A stretch of DNA of 64,000 bases from Flavobacteriaceae bacterium (GTDB taxonomy: Bacteria; Bacteroidota; Bacteroidia; Flavobacteriales; Flavobacteriaceae), in contig JAIXYI010000051.1 of assembly GCA_027490305.1 (NCBI GenBank), positions 1 to 64,000 of the forward strand, read 5' to 3'. Positions 31,814 to 40,712 of this stretch are shown in pieces. Below the pieces are notes generated by a model. It was not told the DNA's origin. It ran no database searches and saw nothing but the letters and a program-made list of their open reading frames with translations. How positions within the stretch are numbered: position 1 is the first letter of the stretch; every line of letters starts with the position of its first letter. The position numbers were made by a program, and so were the translations under genes.

Positions 31814-33019
31814 TTACAATTCTACAAGTACTTGATGACGCAGCAGGTCGTCTAAGTTTTCGCGTTCGCGGATGAGCGCCGCCTGGCCGTTTCGCCACAA
31901 TACTTCGGCCGGCCGGTAGCGGGAGTTGTAATTGGATGACATCGAGAAGCAATAGGCGCCGGCATTGCGGAAACACAGGATATCGCCTTCTTTGATTTCC
32001 TGGATGCGACGGTTGTTCGCGAAGGTGTCCGTCTCGCAGATATAGCCCACAACGGTATAGAAACGTTCTTTTCCCTTGGGATTGGATACGTTCTCGATTT
32101 GGTGTTTCGAACCGTAGAACATCGGACGGATCAGGTGGTTGAACCCGGTATCGACGCCCGCAAACACCGTCGACGTCGTTTGTTTGACGACATTGACTTT
32201 GGTAAGGAAGAAACCGGCTTCACTCACCAGGAATTTTCCCGGTTCGAAGCATAGCGTCAGGTCGCGGCCATATTCTTTTTCAAAGGCGAGGAAACGTTTG
32301 GTCAGTTTTTTGCCGAGTTCTTCGATGTTGGTGGAAATGTCATCTTTTGCATAAGGCACTTTGAAACCGCTGCCAAAATCGATGAAATCCAGTTCGGGGA
32401 AATGACGGGCCGCGTCAAACAGGATTTCGGAGGCGTAAAGAAATACTTCGATGTCAAGAATATCGGATCCGGTGTGCATGTGGATGCCATTGATGTGCAT
32501 GCCCGTGTTTTCCACAATCCGCAGCACGTGTGGCATTTGGTGGATGGAAATCCCGAATTTGCTGTCGATATGACCAACGGAAATGTTGGAGTTACCGCCC
32601 GCCATCACGTGAGGGTTGATCCGGATGCAGACCGGGATGGTGGGGTGTTTGGCGCCAAAATGCTCGAGAATGGACAGGTTGTCGATGTTCACCTGTACGC
32701 CGAGCATGGCAACCTCTTCAATCTCTTCAAACGACACGCCGTTGGGCGTATACATAATGGCTTCGGGGGGAAATCCGGCGTAGAGCCCGAGCTGCACTTC
32801 CTGTAATGAAACCGTGTCGAGTCCGCCGCCGAGTTTTTTAAACAACGCCAATACACTGATATTCGACAACGCCTTTACCGCGTAATGGATGCGTAGCCGC
32901 GGTACTTTCGCAAAGGCGTTCGCCAGGCGGTGGTACTGCGATTCGATTTTGTCGGCGTCGTATACATAGAGGGGACTGCCGTAGGTTTCAGTAAGCTGTA
33001 GTAAAAGGTTTGGCTGCAT
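31814..33019 (-). CDS. lysA: Diaminopimelate decarboxylase
   Basis: PLP enzyme for the last step of lysine synthesis, meso-diaminopimelate to L-lysine. 401 residues, alanine-racemase-like barrel with the PLP lysine in HYAVKALSN, substrate contacts in IHMHTGSD, FIDFGSGF and CFEPGKFLV, and the C-terminal CETDTFANNR, GAYCFSMSSNYNSRYRPAEV segments that complete the dimer active site. A promoter TTG-21-TACCTTTG precedes it. Converges with the small membrane gene. Confidence 0.95.
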   Translation of the reverse strand: MQPNLLLQLTETYGSPLYVYDADKIESQYHRLANAFAKVPRLRIHYAVKALSNISVLALFKKLGGGLDTVSLQEVQLGLYAGFPPEAIMYTPNGVSFEEIEEVAMLGVQVNIDNLSILEHFGAKHPTIPVCIRINPHVMAGGNSNISVGHIDSKFGISIHQMPHVLRIVENTGMHINGIHMHTGSDILDIEVFLYASEILFDAARHFPELDFIDFGSGFKVPYAKDDISTNIEELGKKLTKRFLAFEKEYGRDLTLCFEPGKFLVSEAGFFLTKVNVVKQTTSTVFAGVDTGFNHLIRPMFYGSKHQIENVSNPKGKERFYTVVGYICETDTFANNRRIQEIKEGDILCFRNAGAYCFSMSSNYNSRYRPAEVLWRNGQAALIRERENLDDLLRHQVLVEL

Positions 33020-33040
33020 TGTTCCGTTTCGTTAGGATCG

Positions 33041-33072
33041 CAAAGGTAACGCAGTGGGAACGAGGCAGCCAA
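33041..33072 (-). promoter_or_regulatory. lysA promoter
   Basis: Minus strand TTG (33070-33072), 21 bp, TACCTTTG (33041-33048), 21 bp before the lysA ATG. Confidence 0.65.
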
Positions 33073-33118
33073 AAGCTGGGTAAAAAATCACAAAATATAA
33101 CAAATTGTTATATTTCGA

Positions 33119-33550
33119 TCATTGTGCGGGTTGGGCCATCCGTTGGAAGGAGAATGTATAACCGTCTACGTACGTATTGCTGACGGTGAGCCCATTTGTG
33201 GTAATCATATAGCAGCCATAGTCGACGCCGTCGATTTTCAGGACGGTGTCGCACAGGTCAGGCACTTCCGATGCTTCGACGCTGTAGGTGTAGATACCGG
33301 TGTCGGGTCCGTCGTAGGCCATTGGGTCGACGTTATTGTTGACAATGGTGACGGTATTGTTAGACGGGTTGAACGACCAGGTGATGAGTCCGGGATCGTA
33401 TTCATACGAGCCACCCGCAATGGAACCCGATGCCTGGGTGAGTTGGTAAATACCTGTGAATTCGGCCTCAGGACTCGCGCTGTCGTCATCGGAACACGAG
33501 AAGAGCAACGCGCCGCAGGCTAGTGGCAGGAGAAACAGAAACTTTTTCAT
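33119..33550 (-). CDS. Lipoprotein of unknown function
   Basis: 143 residues with a clean lipobox (MKKFLFLLPLACGALLFSC). After SDDDSASPEAEFTG, an acidic linker usual for Bacteroidota surface or periplasmic lipoproteins, comes a lipocalin-like small barrel: YQLTQASGSIAGGSYEYDPGLITWSFNPSNNTVTIVNNN, ending DGYTFSFQRM. No family named. Lies upstream of lysA in the same direction, 100 bp apart. Confidence 0.68.
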   Translation of the reverse strand: MKKFLFLLPLACGALLFSCSDDDSASPEAEFTGIYQLTQASGSIAGGSYEYDPGLITWSFNPSNNTVTIVNNNVDPMAYDGPDTGIYTYSVEASEVPDLCDTVLKIDGVDYGCYMITTNGLTVSNTYVDGYTFSFQRMAQPAQ

Positions 33551-33634
33551 AGCGTTTTATTGGTTAGTCCGGTGTTCCGGAAGTGGTTCCAACCAAAAGA
33601 TGCAAACGATGAAAAAGGTTGCGTCGAAGAACAA

Positions 33635-33785
33635 AGCCTAGCCCCGATGGGAGCGGATAGCCCACAGCCGGGGCGACCTGCTTTTTTCGGACGGCCCGCA
33701 GCGACCAACGGAAGCTCGCGGGACGCCGGTAAAAAAGCCGGCGCGGCGGCGCGGACTAGCAGCGTACAGCGGGAATTGCTGCCGA
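33635..33785 (+). ncRNA. Structured RNA candidate, Flavo-1-like
   Basis: The gap 33551-33877 has one GC-rich element: AGCCTAGCCCCGATGGGAGCGG at the start, a T run, nested stems, GCGCGGACTAGC and AGCGGGAATTGCTGCCG, then AAAAAAATCG. The opening CCTAGCCCCGAT and the closing GGACTAGC are strongly reminiscent of an intergenic structured element I recall in many Flavobacterium genomes, possibly the Rfam Flavo-1 motif; this is memory, not a search. A GACCTGCTTTTTTCGG segment pairs with CCGGTAAAAAAGCCGG. It sits 90-240 bp before sucC. Confidence 0.45.
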
Positions 33786-33877
33786 ATTAAAAAAATCGTG
33801 AAAAAGGCACGGGAAAACTGCGGAAAATATGCGGCCCATTCCGTATTTTTGTGCCACTTTACACAAAATCCTAACAG

Positions 33878-35071
33878 ATGAACATACACGAATACCAAGG
33901 TAAGGAGATCCTCGCGGGCTACGGCGTGCGCGTGCAGCGCGGGATCGTGGCGAACAATCCTGCGGAAGCCGTTGCGGCCGCGAAGCAACTCACGGCAGAG
34001 ACCGGCACCGGCTGGCATGTGGTGAAGGCGCAGATCCATGCCGGAGGGCGTGGCAAAGGCGGTGGCGTGAAGCTGGCCAAAAACCTTCAGCAAGTGGAGG
34101 AACTGGCCGAGCAGATCATCGGCATGAACCTGGTGACGCCGCAAACACCGCCGGAAGGTAAGAAAGTGCATAAAGTACTGATTGCCGAGGATGTGTATTA
34201 CCCTGGTGAAAGTGAGACATCGGAATTCTATATGTCGGTATTGCTCAACCGCGCGAAAGGGCGTAACATGATTATGTATTCGACCGAAGGTGGTATGGAT
34301 ATCGAGGAAGTGGCCGAGCACCATCCAGACAAGATCTTCACCGTGGAAATTGACCCGTCGGTAGGCTTGCAGGCGTTCCAGGCGCGTAAGATCGCGTTTG
34401 ACCTCGGACTTTCGGGCAATGCCTTCAAGGAAATGGTGAAGTTCGTAGAGGCGCTGTACAATGCCTATATCGGCAGCGATGCGTCGATGTTCGAAATTAA
34501 CCCGGTGTTGAAGACATCCGACAATAAAATCCTTGCTGTCGATGCGAAAGTAAACATCGACGATAACGCGTTGTACCGTCAGGCGAAAATTGCCGAAATG
34601 CGCGACGTGCGTGAGGAGAACCCGATTGAGGTAGAGGCGAAGGAAGTCGGCCTGAACTATGTTGATCTCGACGGTACGGTAGGTTGTATGGTAAACGGTG
34701 CCGGACTTGCGATGGCGACGATGGACCTTATCAAATATGCGGGCTTTGAGCCGGCGAACTTTCTTGACGTGGGCGGAACCGCGGATGCGAAACGCGTGGA
34801 AACGGCGTTCCGTATCATTTTGCGTGATCCGAACGTAAAGGCCATCCTTATTAACATCTTTGGTGGTATCGTTCGTTGTGATCGTGTGGCCCAGGGTGTG
34901 ATCGATGCGTATAAAAATATGGGCGACACCATTAAAGTGCCGATCATTGTGCGTCTTCAGGGAACGAATGCGGAACTTGCCAAAGAAATGATCGACAACT
35001 CGGGTATGCCGATTTTGTCGGCTGTTCAGTTCCAGGAAGCGGCTGACCAGGTAAAAGCGGCGTTGAGTTAA
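33878..35071 (+). CDS. sucC: Succinyl-CoA synthetase beta subunit
   Basis: 397 residues. ADP-forming succinyl-CoA ligase of the TCA cycle; the partner alpha subunit is not in the window. Start MNIHEYQGKEIL, ATP-grasp region KAQIHAGGRGKGGGVKLAK, and the C-terminal GLAMATMDLIKYAGFEPANFLDVGG and INIFGGIVRCDRVAQG motifs that contact CoA and phosphate. A -7 box TATTTTTG is at 33844-33851, 26 bp before the ATG. Terminator at 35096-35122. Confidence 0.95.
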   Translation: MNIHEYQGKEILAGYGVRVQRGIVANNPAEAVAAAKQLTAETGTGWHVVKAQIHAGGRGKGGGVKLAKNLQQVEELAEQIIGMNLVTPQTPPEGKKVHKVLIAEDVYYPGESETSEFYMSVLLNRAKGRNMIMYSTEGGMDIEEVAEHHPDKIFTVEIDPSVGLQAFQARKIAFDLGLSGNAFKEMVKFVEALYNAYIGSDASMFEINPVLKTSDNKILAVDAKVNIDDNALYRQAKIAEMRDVREENPIEVEAKEVGLNYVDLDGTVGCMVNGAGLAMATMDLIKYAGFEPANFLDVGGTADAKRVETAFRIILRDPNVKAILINIFGGIVRCDRVAQGVIDAYKNMGDTIKVPIIVRLQGTNAELAKEMIDNSGMPILSAVQFQEAADQVKAALS

Positions 35072-35095
35072 TCGACGACGTTACATATAAAGAAG

Positions 35096-35122
35096 AATCC
35101 CGGTGAAAACCGGGATTTTTTT
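35096..35122 (+). terminator. sucC terminator
   Basis: Stem AATCCCGGT / ACCGGGATT, loop GAAA, then a T run. Ends at the stop codon of the opposite NTF2-like gene. Confidence 0.88.
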
Positions 35123-35495
35123 ATTCTGCCTGTACGATGTGACCGTGGACGATGCGCCAGGCACGACCATCGAAACGCCAGACACGGGTGGTGCGCATGC
35201 GCGACCCAAATTCAATGTCGCGATAGATGCCTTTTCGTTCTTCGAGTGTATTGACGATTACCACCGACGTATAATCGGCTATGTGTTGCTGGAGCACCGT
35301 AATAGTATGGACGCGCATGATGCCAACATGGGACATCGGAATATTGTCGACACCGAGGAAAAACTCGCCGTATGCACTAACTGCGGTAATGTTGGGGGAA
35401 ACGAGACTCCGAATCGCGTCGGCATCACCTGCTATGAAAGCACATAGCAGCCGTTGTTCGGCTTCCTTCACCAAGTGGACGTGTGTTTTTGGCAT
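35121..35495 (-). CDS. NTF2-like/DUF4440 family protein
   Basis: 124 residues from MPKTHVHLVKEAEQRLLCAFIAGDADAIRSLVSPNITAVSAYGEFFLG. The frame is open for 46 codons upstream but they are repeat-like and lack a plausible start. The pattern E-A-x-x-x-L-x-x-x-x-x-GD-x-x-x-x-x-x-x-x-x-N, VTITVLQQHIADYTSVVIVNTLEE and a final W-R-IVHGHIVQ is the cone-fold of DUF4440/SnoaL proteins. No signal peptide, so cytosolic. Confidence 0.65.
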   Translation of the reverse strand: MPKTHVHLVKEAEQRLLCAFIAGDADAIRSLVSPNITAVSAYGEFFLGVDNIPMSHVGIMRVHTITVLQQHIADYTSVVIVNTLEERKGIYRDIEFGSRMRTTRVWRFDGRAWRIVHGHIVQAE

Positions 35496-35707
35496 GCATG
35501 CTTTGGCTCCGCTCTGTAAGCCAGGTTTCATTATAATTATCTGCCTGCCAAAGCGACCAGGCAGTCCTTCCCGCCCTATACGGGAGGCCGGAAACGAGGG
35601 GAAGTTACCTGTATAACAGTCGAAAAGCGACATACCCTACCTCTTCAATCAAAAAAAAGTTACGTAATACGAATTATTCACGATTGAAGAGGCAATTAGC
35701 GGGCATT

Positions 35708-36109
35708 TTACGTGTTCTTTGGATTTTTCTTTCCGTTTTTGAAACGTACATTTTCCACTACCGGTGTCTTTTTAGCATTCCGGGGTTTGGACGCCGGTTT
35801 TTTAGCTGCGGGTGCTTTTGGTGCAGGGGTAGCGGGCTTTTTAGGCTTCGGTGCCGTTGCGGCCAGCACGGTTTTGGGATCTTTCGGTGCTTCGCGAGGA
35901 CCCCGTAAATGGAGGACGAGTCCGTTGAGGAAATTACGCAGCACCTGGTCGCCGCAGGAAATGTATTTAGGGTGATCGGCGTTGCGGAAGAAATTCCCGA
36001 CTTCTCCTTTTGAAATTCGGAAGTCTACCAGTTCGAGTATCTCGACGATCTGGTCGTCGCGCAGTTGCAGGGCTACCCGCAGTTTTTTCAGTATATCGTT
36101 GTTATCCAT
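35708..36109 (-). CDS. Single-domain DUF1456 protein with Lys/Ala/Pro tail
   Basis: 133 residues. Residues 1-70, MDNNDILKKLRVALQLRDDQIVEILELVDFRISKGEVGNFFRNADHPKYISCGDQVLRNFLNGLVLHLRG, are one DUF1456 (YehS-type) domain; the E. coli protein has two. The rest is a low-complexity tail of PKPKKPATPAPKAPAAKKPASK type, which resembles histone H1-like or HU tails. DNA or RNA binding is a reasonable but untested inference. No partner gene nearby. Confidence 0.72.
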   Translation of the reverse strand: MDNNDILKKLRVALQLRDDQIVEILELVDFRISKGEVGNFFRNADHPKYISCGDQVLRNFLNGLVLHLRGPREAPKDPKTVLAATAPKPKKPATPAPKAPAAKKPASKPRNAKKTPVVENVRFKNGKKNPKNT

Positions 36110-36116
36110 AGTTGTA

Positions 36117-36920
36117 TTAATAAAGCCAGAGAATCGCGTCGCGAAATCCCTCGCGCCAGAGTTTTTCGTTGTGTTTGCCGTCTTTTACGACGATCTTCTT
36201 TGTGAGGTTTTCGCAGTAACACCTTTTCGTATCGAGTAGGCGCACCATGCGGTCGACGTCGGGTACCATTTCCTCGCTTTCGCTGTCGCCGCAAAGGAAG
36301 TAGACCTTCATTCGAATCTTTTCCTGTTTTTCGGCCAGGTCGTAAATCGCATCACTGAACCAAAAGGACGGGGAAAAAGCCAGTACTTTCCCAAATACCT
36401 CCGGATGTCGAAGCGCGGCATAGAATGAGACGAGTCCGCCTAGCGAACTGCCTCCGATGGCGGTATTTTTTCGGGTCGTTTTCGTGCGGTACACCCGGTC
36501 GATATGCGGCTTCAGGGTTTGCACGATAAAATCCACGTAAGCATCCGCGCCACCGCCGCCGTATTTTTCGTGTGGATAGGGCGTGAGTTCCGACAGTCGC
36601 TTCTCGCCGCCGTTTTCGATTCCGACCACGATGATGTTGGCGTTCAGGCTGTCCAGTGTCTCGTCGACTTCCCATTCGCCGGCAAAGGAGGTTTTGGCAT
36701 CAAACAGATTTTGGGCGTCCTGCAGGTATAACACAGGATAGCGCTTCTTTTTATTGGAAGCGTATGATTTCGGAAGGTATATCCATATTTTCCGTGGGCC
36801 GCCGAGTTGTGGCGCGTCAATCGTAAAAGTCGAGACCTGCGCCGAGGCCGTGCTTCCCTGTGCGTGTAAGCGAACCATCACAAACACCAAAAGCGCGGTG
36901 AAAAGCAGAATGCGGATCAT
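36117..36920 (-). CDS. Secreted esterase, PF00756-like alpha/beta hydrolase
   Basis: 267 residues with a signal peptide (MIRILLFTALLVFVMVRLHA-Q). Esterase-family landmarks: PKSYASNKKKRYPVLYLQDAQNLFD, ANIIVVGIENGG with ERLSELTPY, nucleophile Ser in IGGSSLGGLVSFYAALRHPE, and Asp/His toward the C terminus (GDSES, KDGKHNEKLWREGFRDAILWL). Related to enterochelin esterases and feruloyl/carbohydrate esterase 1; the substrate is unknown. Ends 7 bp before the DUF1456 gene. Confidence 0.85.
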   Translation of the reverse strand: MIRILLFTALLVFVMVRLHAQGSTASAQVSTFTIDAPQLGGPRKIWIYLPKSYASNKKKRYPVLYLQDAQNLFDAKTSFAGEWEVDETLDSLNANIIVVGIENGGEKRLSELTPYPHEKYGGGGADAYVDFIVQTLKPHIDRVYRTKTTRKNTAIGGSSLGGLVSFYAALRHPEVFGKVLAFSPSFWFSDAIYDLAEKQEKIRMKVYFLCGDSESEEMVPDVDRMVRLLDTKRCYCENLTKKIVVKDGKHNEKLWREGFRDAILWLY

Positions 36921-36961
36921 GGAAGGTGATTTGTGTATTTTTGCTAAAAGTACGTAAATCG

Positions 36962-37363
36962 ATGGAGAACTACGAAGAAAGAATCAGCCTGTTGCACGAT
37001 ATGATTGCCTTTTCGGTCGTCGACGGCATGTTGCATAAAAAGGAGTACGAGTTCCTTTGGATGATCGCAAGCGACCTGAAAATCGACAAGACCACCTTTG
37101 ATGGGATGTTCCACAGGGAAGACTATCCGACCGTTGTTCGCTCGGAGTTCGAGCGCATCAAACAGTTTTACCGGCTGGCATTGCTGATGCATATCGACGG
37201 CATACTGCACGAGAAGGAGGAGACGACTATTGCGCAGGCCTGTATCAATATGGGACTCAATCCGGCAGCTACGCGCCGCATCCTGCAACTCATGAAGCAA
37301 TCACCGGATCGGGTGGTGGATGCGGATACCCTTTTTGCTGCTTTTCGCGCGCAACAAAACTAA
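36962..37363 (+). CDS. TerB-like alpha-helical protein
   Basis: 133 residues from MENYEERISLL; twelve upstream codons of the longer frame overlap its promoter (TATTTTTG at 36936-36943). Residue pattern with two acidic metal-site-like motifs, VVDGMLHKKEYEFLW and HIDGILHEKEETTI, each DG-x-LHxKE, fits TerB/DjlA-type domains. It is all-helical and cytosolic. Function unproven; TerB homologues are often tied to stress. Diverges from the esterase gene. Confidence 0.72.
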   Translation: MENYEERISLLHDMIAFSVVDGMLHKKEYEFLWMIASDLKIDKTTFDGMFHREDYPTVVRSEFERIKQFYRLALLMHIDGILHEKEETTIAQACINMGLNPAATRRILQLMKQSPDRVVDADTLFAAFRAQQN

Positions 37364-37466
37364 AAATATGTCATTTTGACACAAATCCATTATTAAACTC
37401 ATATAAATCGGACTTTATGTCTGGTTTTATTGGGGTGGAATATCGTTTGTAAGGAGGGCGACAACA

Positions 37467-37919
37467 ATGTCAAACTTAAATTACAGCGATATGAATATGG
37501 TTAAACGTACAAACGGTACTTGGTTTCCTTCCTTTTTAGATGATGTATTGCGCCCGGATTTTCTTGGGGGCGTGCAGAGTTTCCATCCCTTGACGCCAGC
37601 GGTCAACATCCGCGAAAGCGACACGGCCTTCTTCATTGAGGTGGCCGTTCCGGGTAAAAAGAAAGAGGATATCAAACTGGAAGTCGAAAAGAACATCCTC
37701 ACGATTTCCTCGGAAGAGCAAACCCAGCAGGAAGAGATCAACGAACGCTATACGCGCCGTGAGTTTGCGTATGGCAGTTTCCGCCGCTCGTTCGCCCTGC
37801 CCAAGACGGTAAGCGACGATCAGATTGAGGCATCGTATGAAGCGGGTGTACTGAAACTGAGCCTGCCGAAACGCCTCGAAACATTGCCAAAGCCGAAGCG
37901 TACGATTGAAATCGGCTAA
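37467..37919 (+). CDS. Hsp20 / alpha-crystallin small heat-shock protein
   Basis: 150 residues. The alpha-crystallin domain spans about residues 38-135: NIRESDTAFFIEVAVPGKKKEDIKLEVEKNILTISSEEQ, then RREFAYGSFRRSFALPKTVSDDQIEASYEAGVLKLSLPKR, with the A-x-x-x-x-GVL signature. A C-terminal I-x-I follows (TIEIG). Holdase that keeps unfolding proteins soluble. An AAGGAGG Shine-Dalgarno (37451-37457) 9 bp before the ATG is unusually strong for a Bacteroidota gene and may decide the start and high expression. Confidence 0.93.
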   Translation: MSNLNYSDMNMVKRTNGTWFPSFLDDVLRPDFLGGVQSFHPLTPAVNIRESDTAFFIEVAVPGKKKEDIKLEVEKNILTISSEEQTQQEEINERYTRREFAYGSFRRSFALPKTVSDDQIEASYEAGVLKLSLPKRLETLPKPKRTIEIG

Positions 37920-37943
37920 TACAAAAGGGTTTAGTAATTGGTG

Positions 37944-37971
37944 AAAAAGCTCCCGATTTGGGAGCTTTTTT
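37944..37971. terminator. Terminator between Hsp20 and uvrB
   Basis: Stem AAAAAGCTCCC / GGGAGCTTTTT, loop GATTT, T-rich on both sides. Placed between converging genes. Confidence 0.88.
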
Positions 37972-37972
37972 G

Positions 37973-39964
37973 CTATTCTTCCAGTTGCCCCTGTAGCTTC
38001 TTGATCTCGTCACGAAGTCGGGCTGCCTGCATAAAATCGAGGTCTTTCGCCGCTTTTTCCATCGCTTTGCGCTTGTCGCGGATCAACTTTTCGACGTCGC
38101 CTTTCGAACGGTAGATGTCCACCGGCTCGGCGGCCGCTTTTTCCGGAGACAGTTCGGCGTCTACTAGGCTGTAGCGTGTGAAGACGTTGTCGAGTTTTTT
38201 ATTGAGCGCGGTCGGCGTAATGTTGTGCTCGACGTTGTAATTCAACTGCTTCGTCCGGCGGTAGTTGGTTTCGTCGATCGTTCGTTGCATGCTGTCGGTG
38301 ATTTTGTCGGCATACATGATGGCCTTTCCGTTTAGGTTACGGGCAGCGCGTCCGATGGTCTGGGTAAGCGAGCGGTTGTTGCGTAGGAATCCTTCTTTGT
38401 CGGCATCGAGAATCGCTACCAATGAAACCTCCGGAAGGTCGAGTCCCTCCCGCAAGAGGTTCACGCCGATTAACACATCGAATAGTCCCTTTCGCAGATC
38501 CTGCATGATTTCGATACGTTCGAGTGTGTCCACTTCCGAGTGGATGTAGCGGCAACGGATGCCTACTTTCGTCAGGTATTTGGCAAGCTCTTCGGCCATC
38601 CGTTTGGTAAGCGTCGTTACGAGGGTACGTTCGTCGATCTCGGCCCGCTGTTGGATTTCATCGATCAGGTCGTCGATTTGGTTGAGACTCGGACGCACTT
38701 CAATGACCGGGTCGAGGAGTCCGGTCGGGCGGATGATCTGTTCCACATAAATCCCTTCCGACTTCTGCAATTCGTACTCCGCCGGGGTGGCCGAGACATA
38801 AATCACCTGGTTCTGTAGCGCTTCGAATTCCTCGAACTTCAACGGACGGTTGTCCATCGCCGCCGGCAAGCGGAAGCCGTATTCCACCAAATTTTCCTTC
38901 CGGCTGCGATCGCCGCCGAACATTGCGTGCACCTGTGACACCGTGACGTGGCTTTCGTCGACGACCATCAGGAAGTCTTTCGGGAAATAGTCGAGGAGGC
39001 AGAACGGCCGTGTTCCCGGAAGGCGCCCGTCGAGGTAACGCGAGTAATTTTCGATACCGGAGCAATAGCCCAGTTCCCGGATCATTTCAAGGTCAAATGT
39101 CGTCCGTTCTTCCAGTCGTTTGGCTTCGAGGTGTTTGCCGATGGATTTGAAGTAATCGACCTGTTTTACCATATCCTGTTGGATGTCCCATATCGCCCGC
39201 TGCAATACATCCGGCGACGTCACAAACATATTGGCCGGGTAGATGTTCAGTTTGTCGAACTTCTCGATGACGAGGGAAGTCTTCGGATCAAAAGCCTCGA
39301 TTTCCTCAATCTCATCCCCGAAAAAGTGGATGCGATAGGGTTCGTCGGCATAGCCCGGAAAGATTTCGACCGTATCGCCTTTGATGCGGAAACGACCGGG
39401 GGTGAAATCCGCGTCCGTTCGGGAATATAGCGCCTGGACGAGTCGGTGGAGTAAATTGGTCCGCGACACCATCTGGCCACTATGTACCGAGATGACATTT
39501 TTCTGGAACTCCACGGGGTTGCCGATACCGTACAGGCACGATACCGATGCGACGACCAACACATCCCGTCGACCGGATAGGAGGGAAGAGGTCGTGCTGA
39601 GGCGCATCTTCTCTAACTCCTGGTTGATGGAGAGGTCTTTCTCGATGTAAACCCCCGTAACCGGCATATAGGCTTCCGGTTGGTAGTAGTCGTAGTACGA
39701 AACGAAATACTCGATGGCGTTGTTAGGGAAAAACTGCTTGAACTCCGAATACAACTGCGCGGCCAGTGTTTTGTTGTGGGCCAGCACAAGCGTCGGGCGC
39801 TGGACCTCCTCTACGACGTTGGCGACCGTAAAAGTTTTTCCGGAACCCGTTACGCCCAATAACGTCTGGTATTTTTCGCCTTCGCGGATACCACGCGCCA
39901 ATGAGGCAATCGCCTGCGGTTGGTCGCCCATGGGCTGGAAATCGGAAACCACTTGAAATCGCAT
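37973..39964 (-). CDS. uvrB: Excinuclease ABC subunit B
   Basis: Nucleotide excision repair: opens DNA and verifies damage with UvrA, then recruits UvrC. 663 residues. Walker A GVTGSGKT (37-44), the beta-hairpin YYDYYQPEAYMPVTGVYIEKD that inserts between strands, DESHVT, SATPAE, and the C-terminal UVR motif EKLIRDKRKAMEKAAKDLDFMQAARLRDEIK for UvrC contact are all visible. nudK lies 69 bp upstream on the same strand, after a TTGAG simple repeat. Confidence 0.97.
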   Translation of the reverse strand: MRFQVVSDFQPMGDQPQAIASLARGIREGEKYQTLLGVTGSGKTFTVANVVEEVQRPTLVLAHNKTLAAQLYSEFKQFFPNNAIEYFVSYYDYYQPEAYMPVTGVYIEKDLSINQELEKMRLSTTSSLLSGRRDVLVVASVSCLYGIGNPVEFQKNVISVHSGQMVSRTNLLHRLVQALYSRTDADFTPGRFRIKGDTVEIFPGYADEPYRIHFFGDEIEEIEAFDPKTSLVIEKFDKLNIYPANMFVTSPDVLQRAIWDIQQDMVKQVDYFKSIGKHLEAKRLEERTTFDLEMIRELGYCSGIENYSRYLDGRLPGTRPFCLLDYFPKDFLMVVDESHVTVSQVHAMFGGDRSRKENLVEYGFRLPAAMDNRPLKFEEFEALQNQVIYVSATPAEYELQKSEGIYVEQIIRPTGLLDPVIEVRPSLNQIDDLIDEIQQRAEIDERTLVTTLTKRMAEELAKYLTKVGIRCRYIHSEVDTLERIEIMQDLRKGLFDVLIGVNLLREGLDLPEVSLVAILDADKEGFLRNNRSLTQTIGRAARNLNGKAIMYADKITDSMQRTIDETNYRRTKQLNYNVEHNITPTALNKKLDNVFTRYSLVDAELSPEKAAAEPVDIYRSKGDVEKLIRDKRKAMEKAAKDLDFMQAARLRDEIKKLQGQLEE

Positions 39965-40033
39965 AGAAGGAGTTTTGAAGGTGAGGGTTGAGTTTTGAGT
40001 TTTGAGTGTTGAGTTGAGGATTTCTATGTTTTA

Positions 40034-40621
40034 CTATTGATCAAATAGTTTCTTCATTTCGGCGTATTGAAGCAGTAAGATGGTTTTGGCGTCGCGGATG
40101 TCGCCATTTTCCACCATTTCCATGACGTGTTGAAAGGGCAGTTCGAGTACTTCGATATTCTCGTGCTCGGATTCGAGTCCACCACCGTCCCCTTTTTTCA
40201 TTTCAGGCAGGTATTCACCGATGAATAGGTGGAGGATTTCGGTTACAGACCCTGGTGACATATAGGTTTCATAGACCTTTCGCACTTCACGGACGTCATA
40301 GCCGGTTTCTTCGATTGCTTCCCGTCGGATGCATTCCGCCGGATCGTCTTCTTCCAACAGACCGGCGCAGGCTTCGATCATCATACCCGTTGGGTTGCCG
40401 TTCAGATAGGTCGGCATCCGGAATTGGCGGGTGAGGATGATGGTGCGGTTCGCAATATTATACAGAAGGATGGCGGCTCCGTTGCCGCGGTCATACGCCT
40501 CTCGGTACTGTCGTTCGATCGTCCCGTCGGGCTTTTCATAATCGAACGTGATGCGTTCAAGGCGGTAATGGTTGTCGGACAGAAGCTTTTTTTCGACGAT
40601 GTCGATCCTGGGCGTGTGCAT
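40034..40621 (-). CDS. nudK: GDP-mannose pyrophosphatase NudK-like Nudix hydrolase
   Basis: 195 residues. Nudix box GLLEEDDPAECIRREAIEETGYDV with the R-E-x-x-E-E core. The N-terminal RQYREAYDRGNGAAILLYN, QFRMPTYLNGNPTGMMIEACAG and ETYMSPGSVTEILHLFIGEY are specific to NudK rather than ADP-ribose pyrophosphatase. Cleaves GDP-mannose and similar sugar nucleotides. -7 box TATCTTTA at 40639-40646. It may be co-transcribed with uvrB. Confidence 0.9.
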   Translation of the reverse strand: MHTPRIDIVEKKLLSDNHYRLERITFDYEKPDGTIERQYREAYDRGNGAAILLYNIANRTIILTRQFRMPTYLNGNPTGMMIEACAGLLEEDDPAECIRREAIEETGYDVREVRKVYETYMSPGSVTEILHLFIGEYLPEMKKGDGGGLESEHENIEVLELPFQHVMEMVENGDIRDAKTILLLQYAEMKKLFDQ

Positions 40622-40712
40622 GTGGGATATTTGTAGTTTAAAGATAGGTTTTTATGCGGTTGGCAAATCCTGTAGGCGAAAAATAACGTAATTTTAGATC
40701 AATTCGTACCCA

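Noticed and set aside
33638..34324. 228-codon minus-strand frame opposite sucC
   Set aside because: Shadow of the sucC gene and of the structured element; no family motif.
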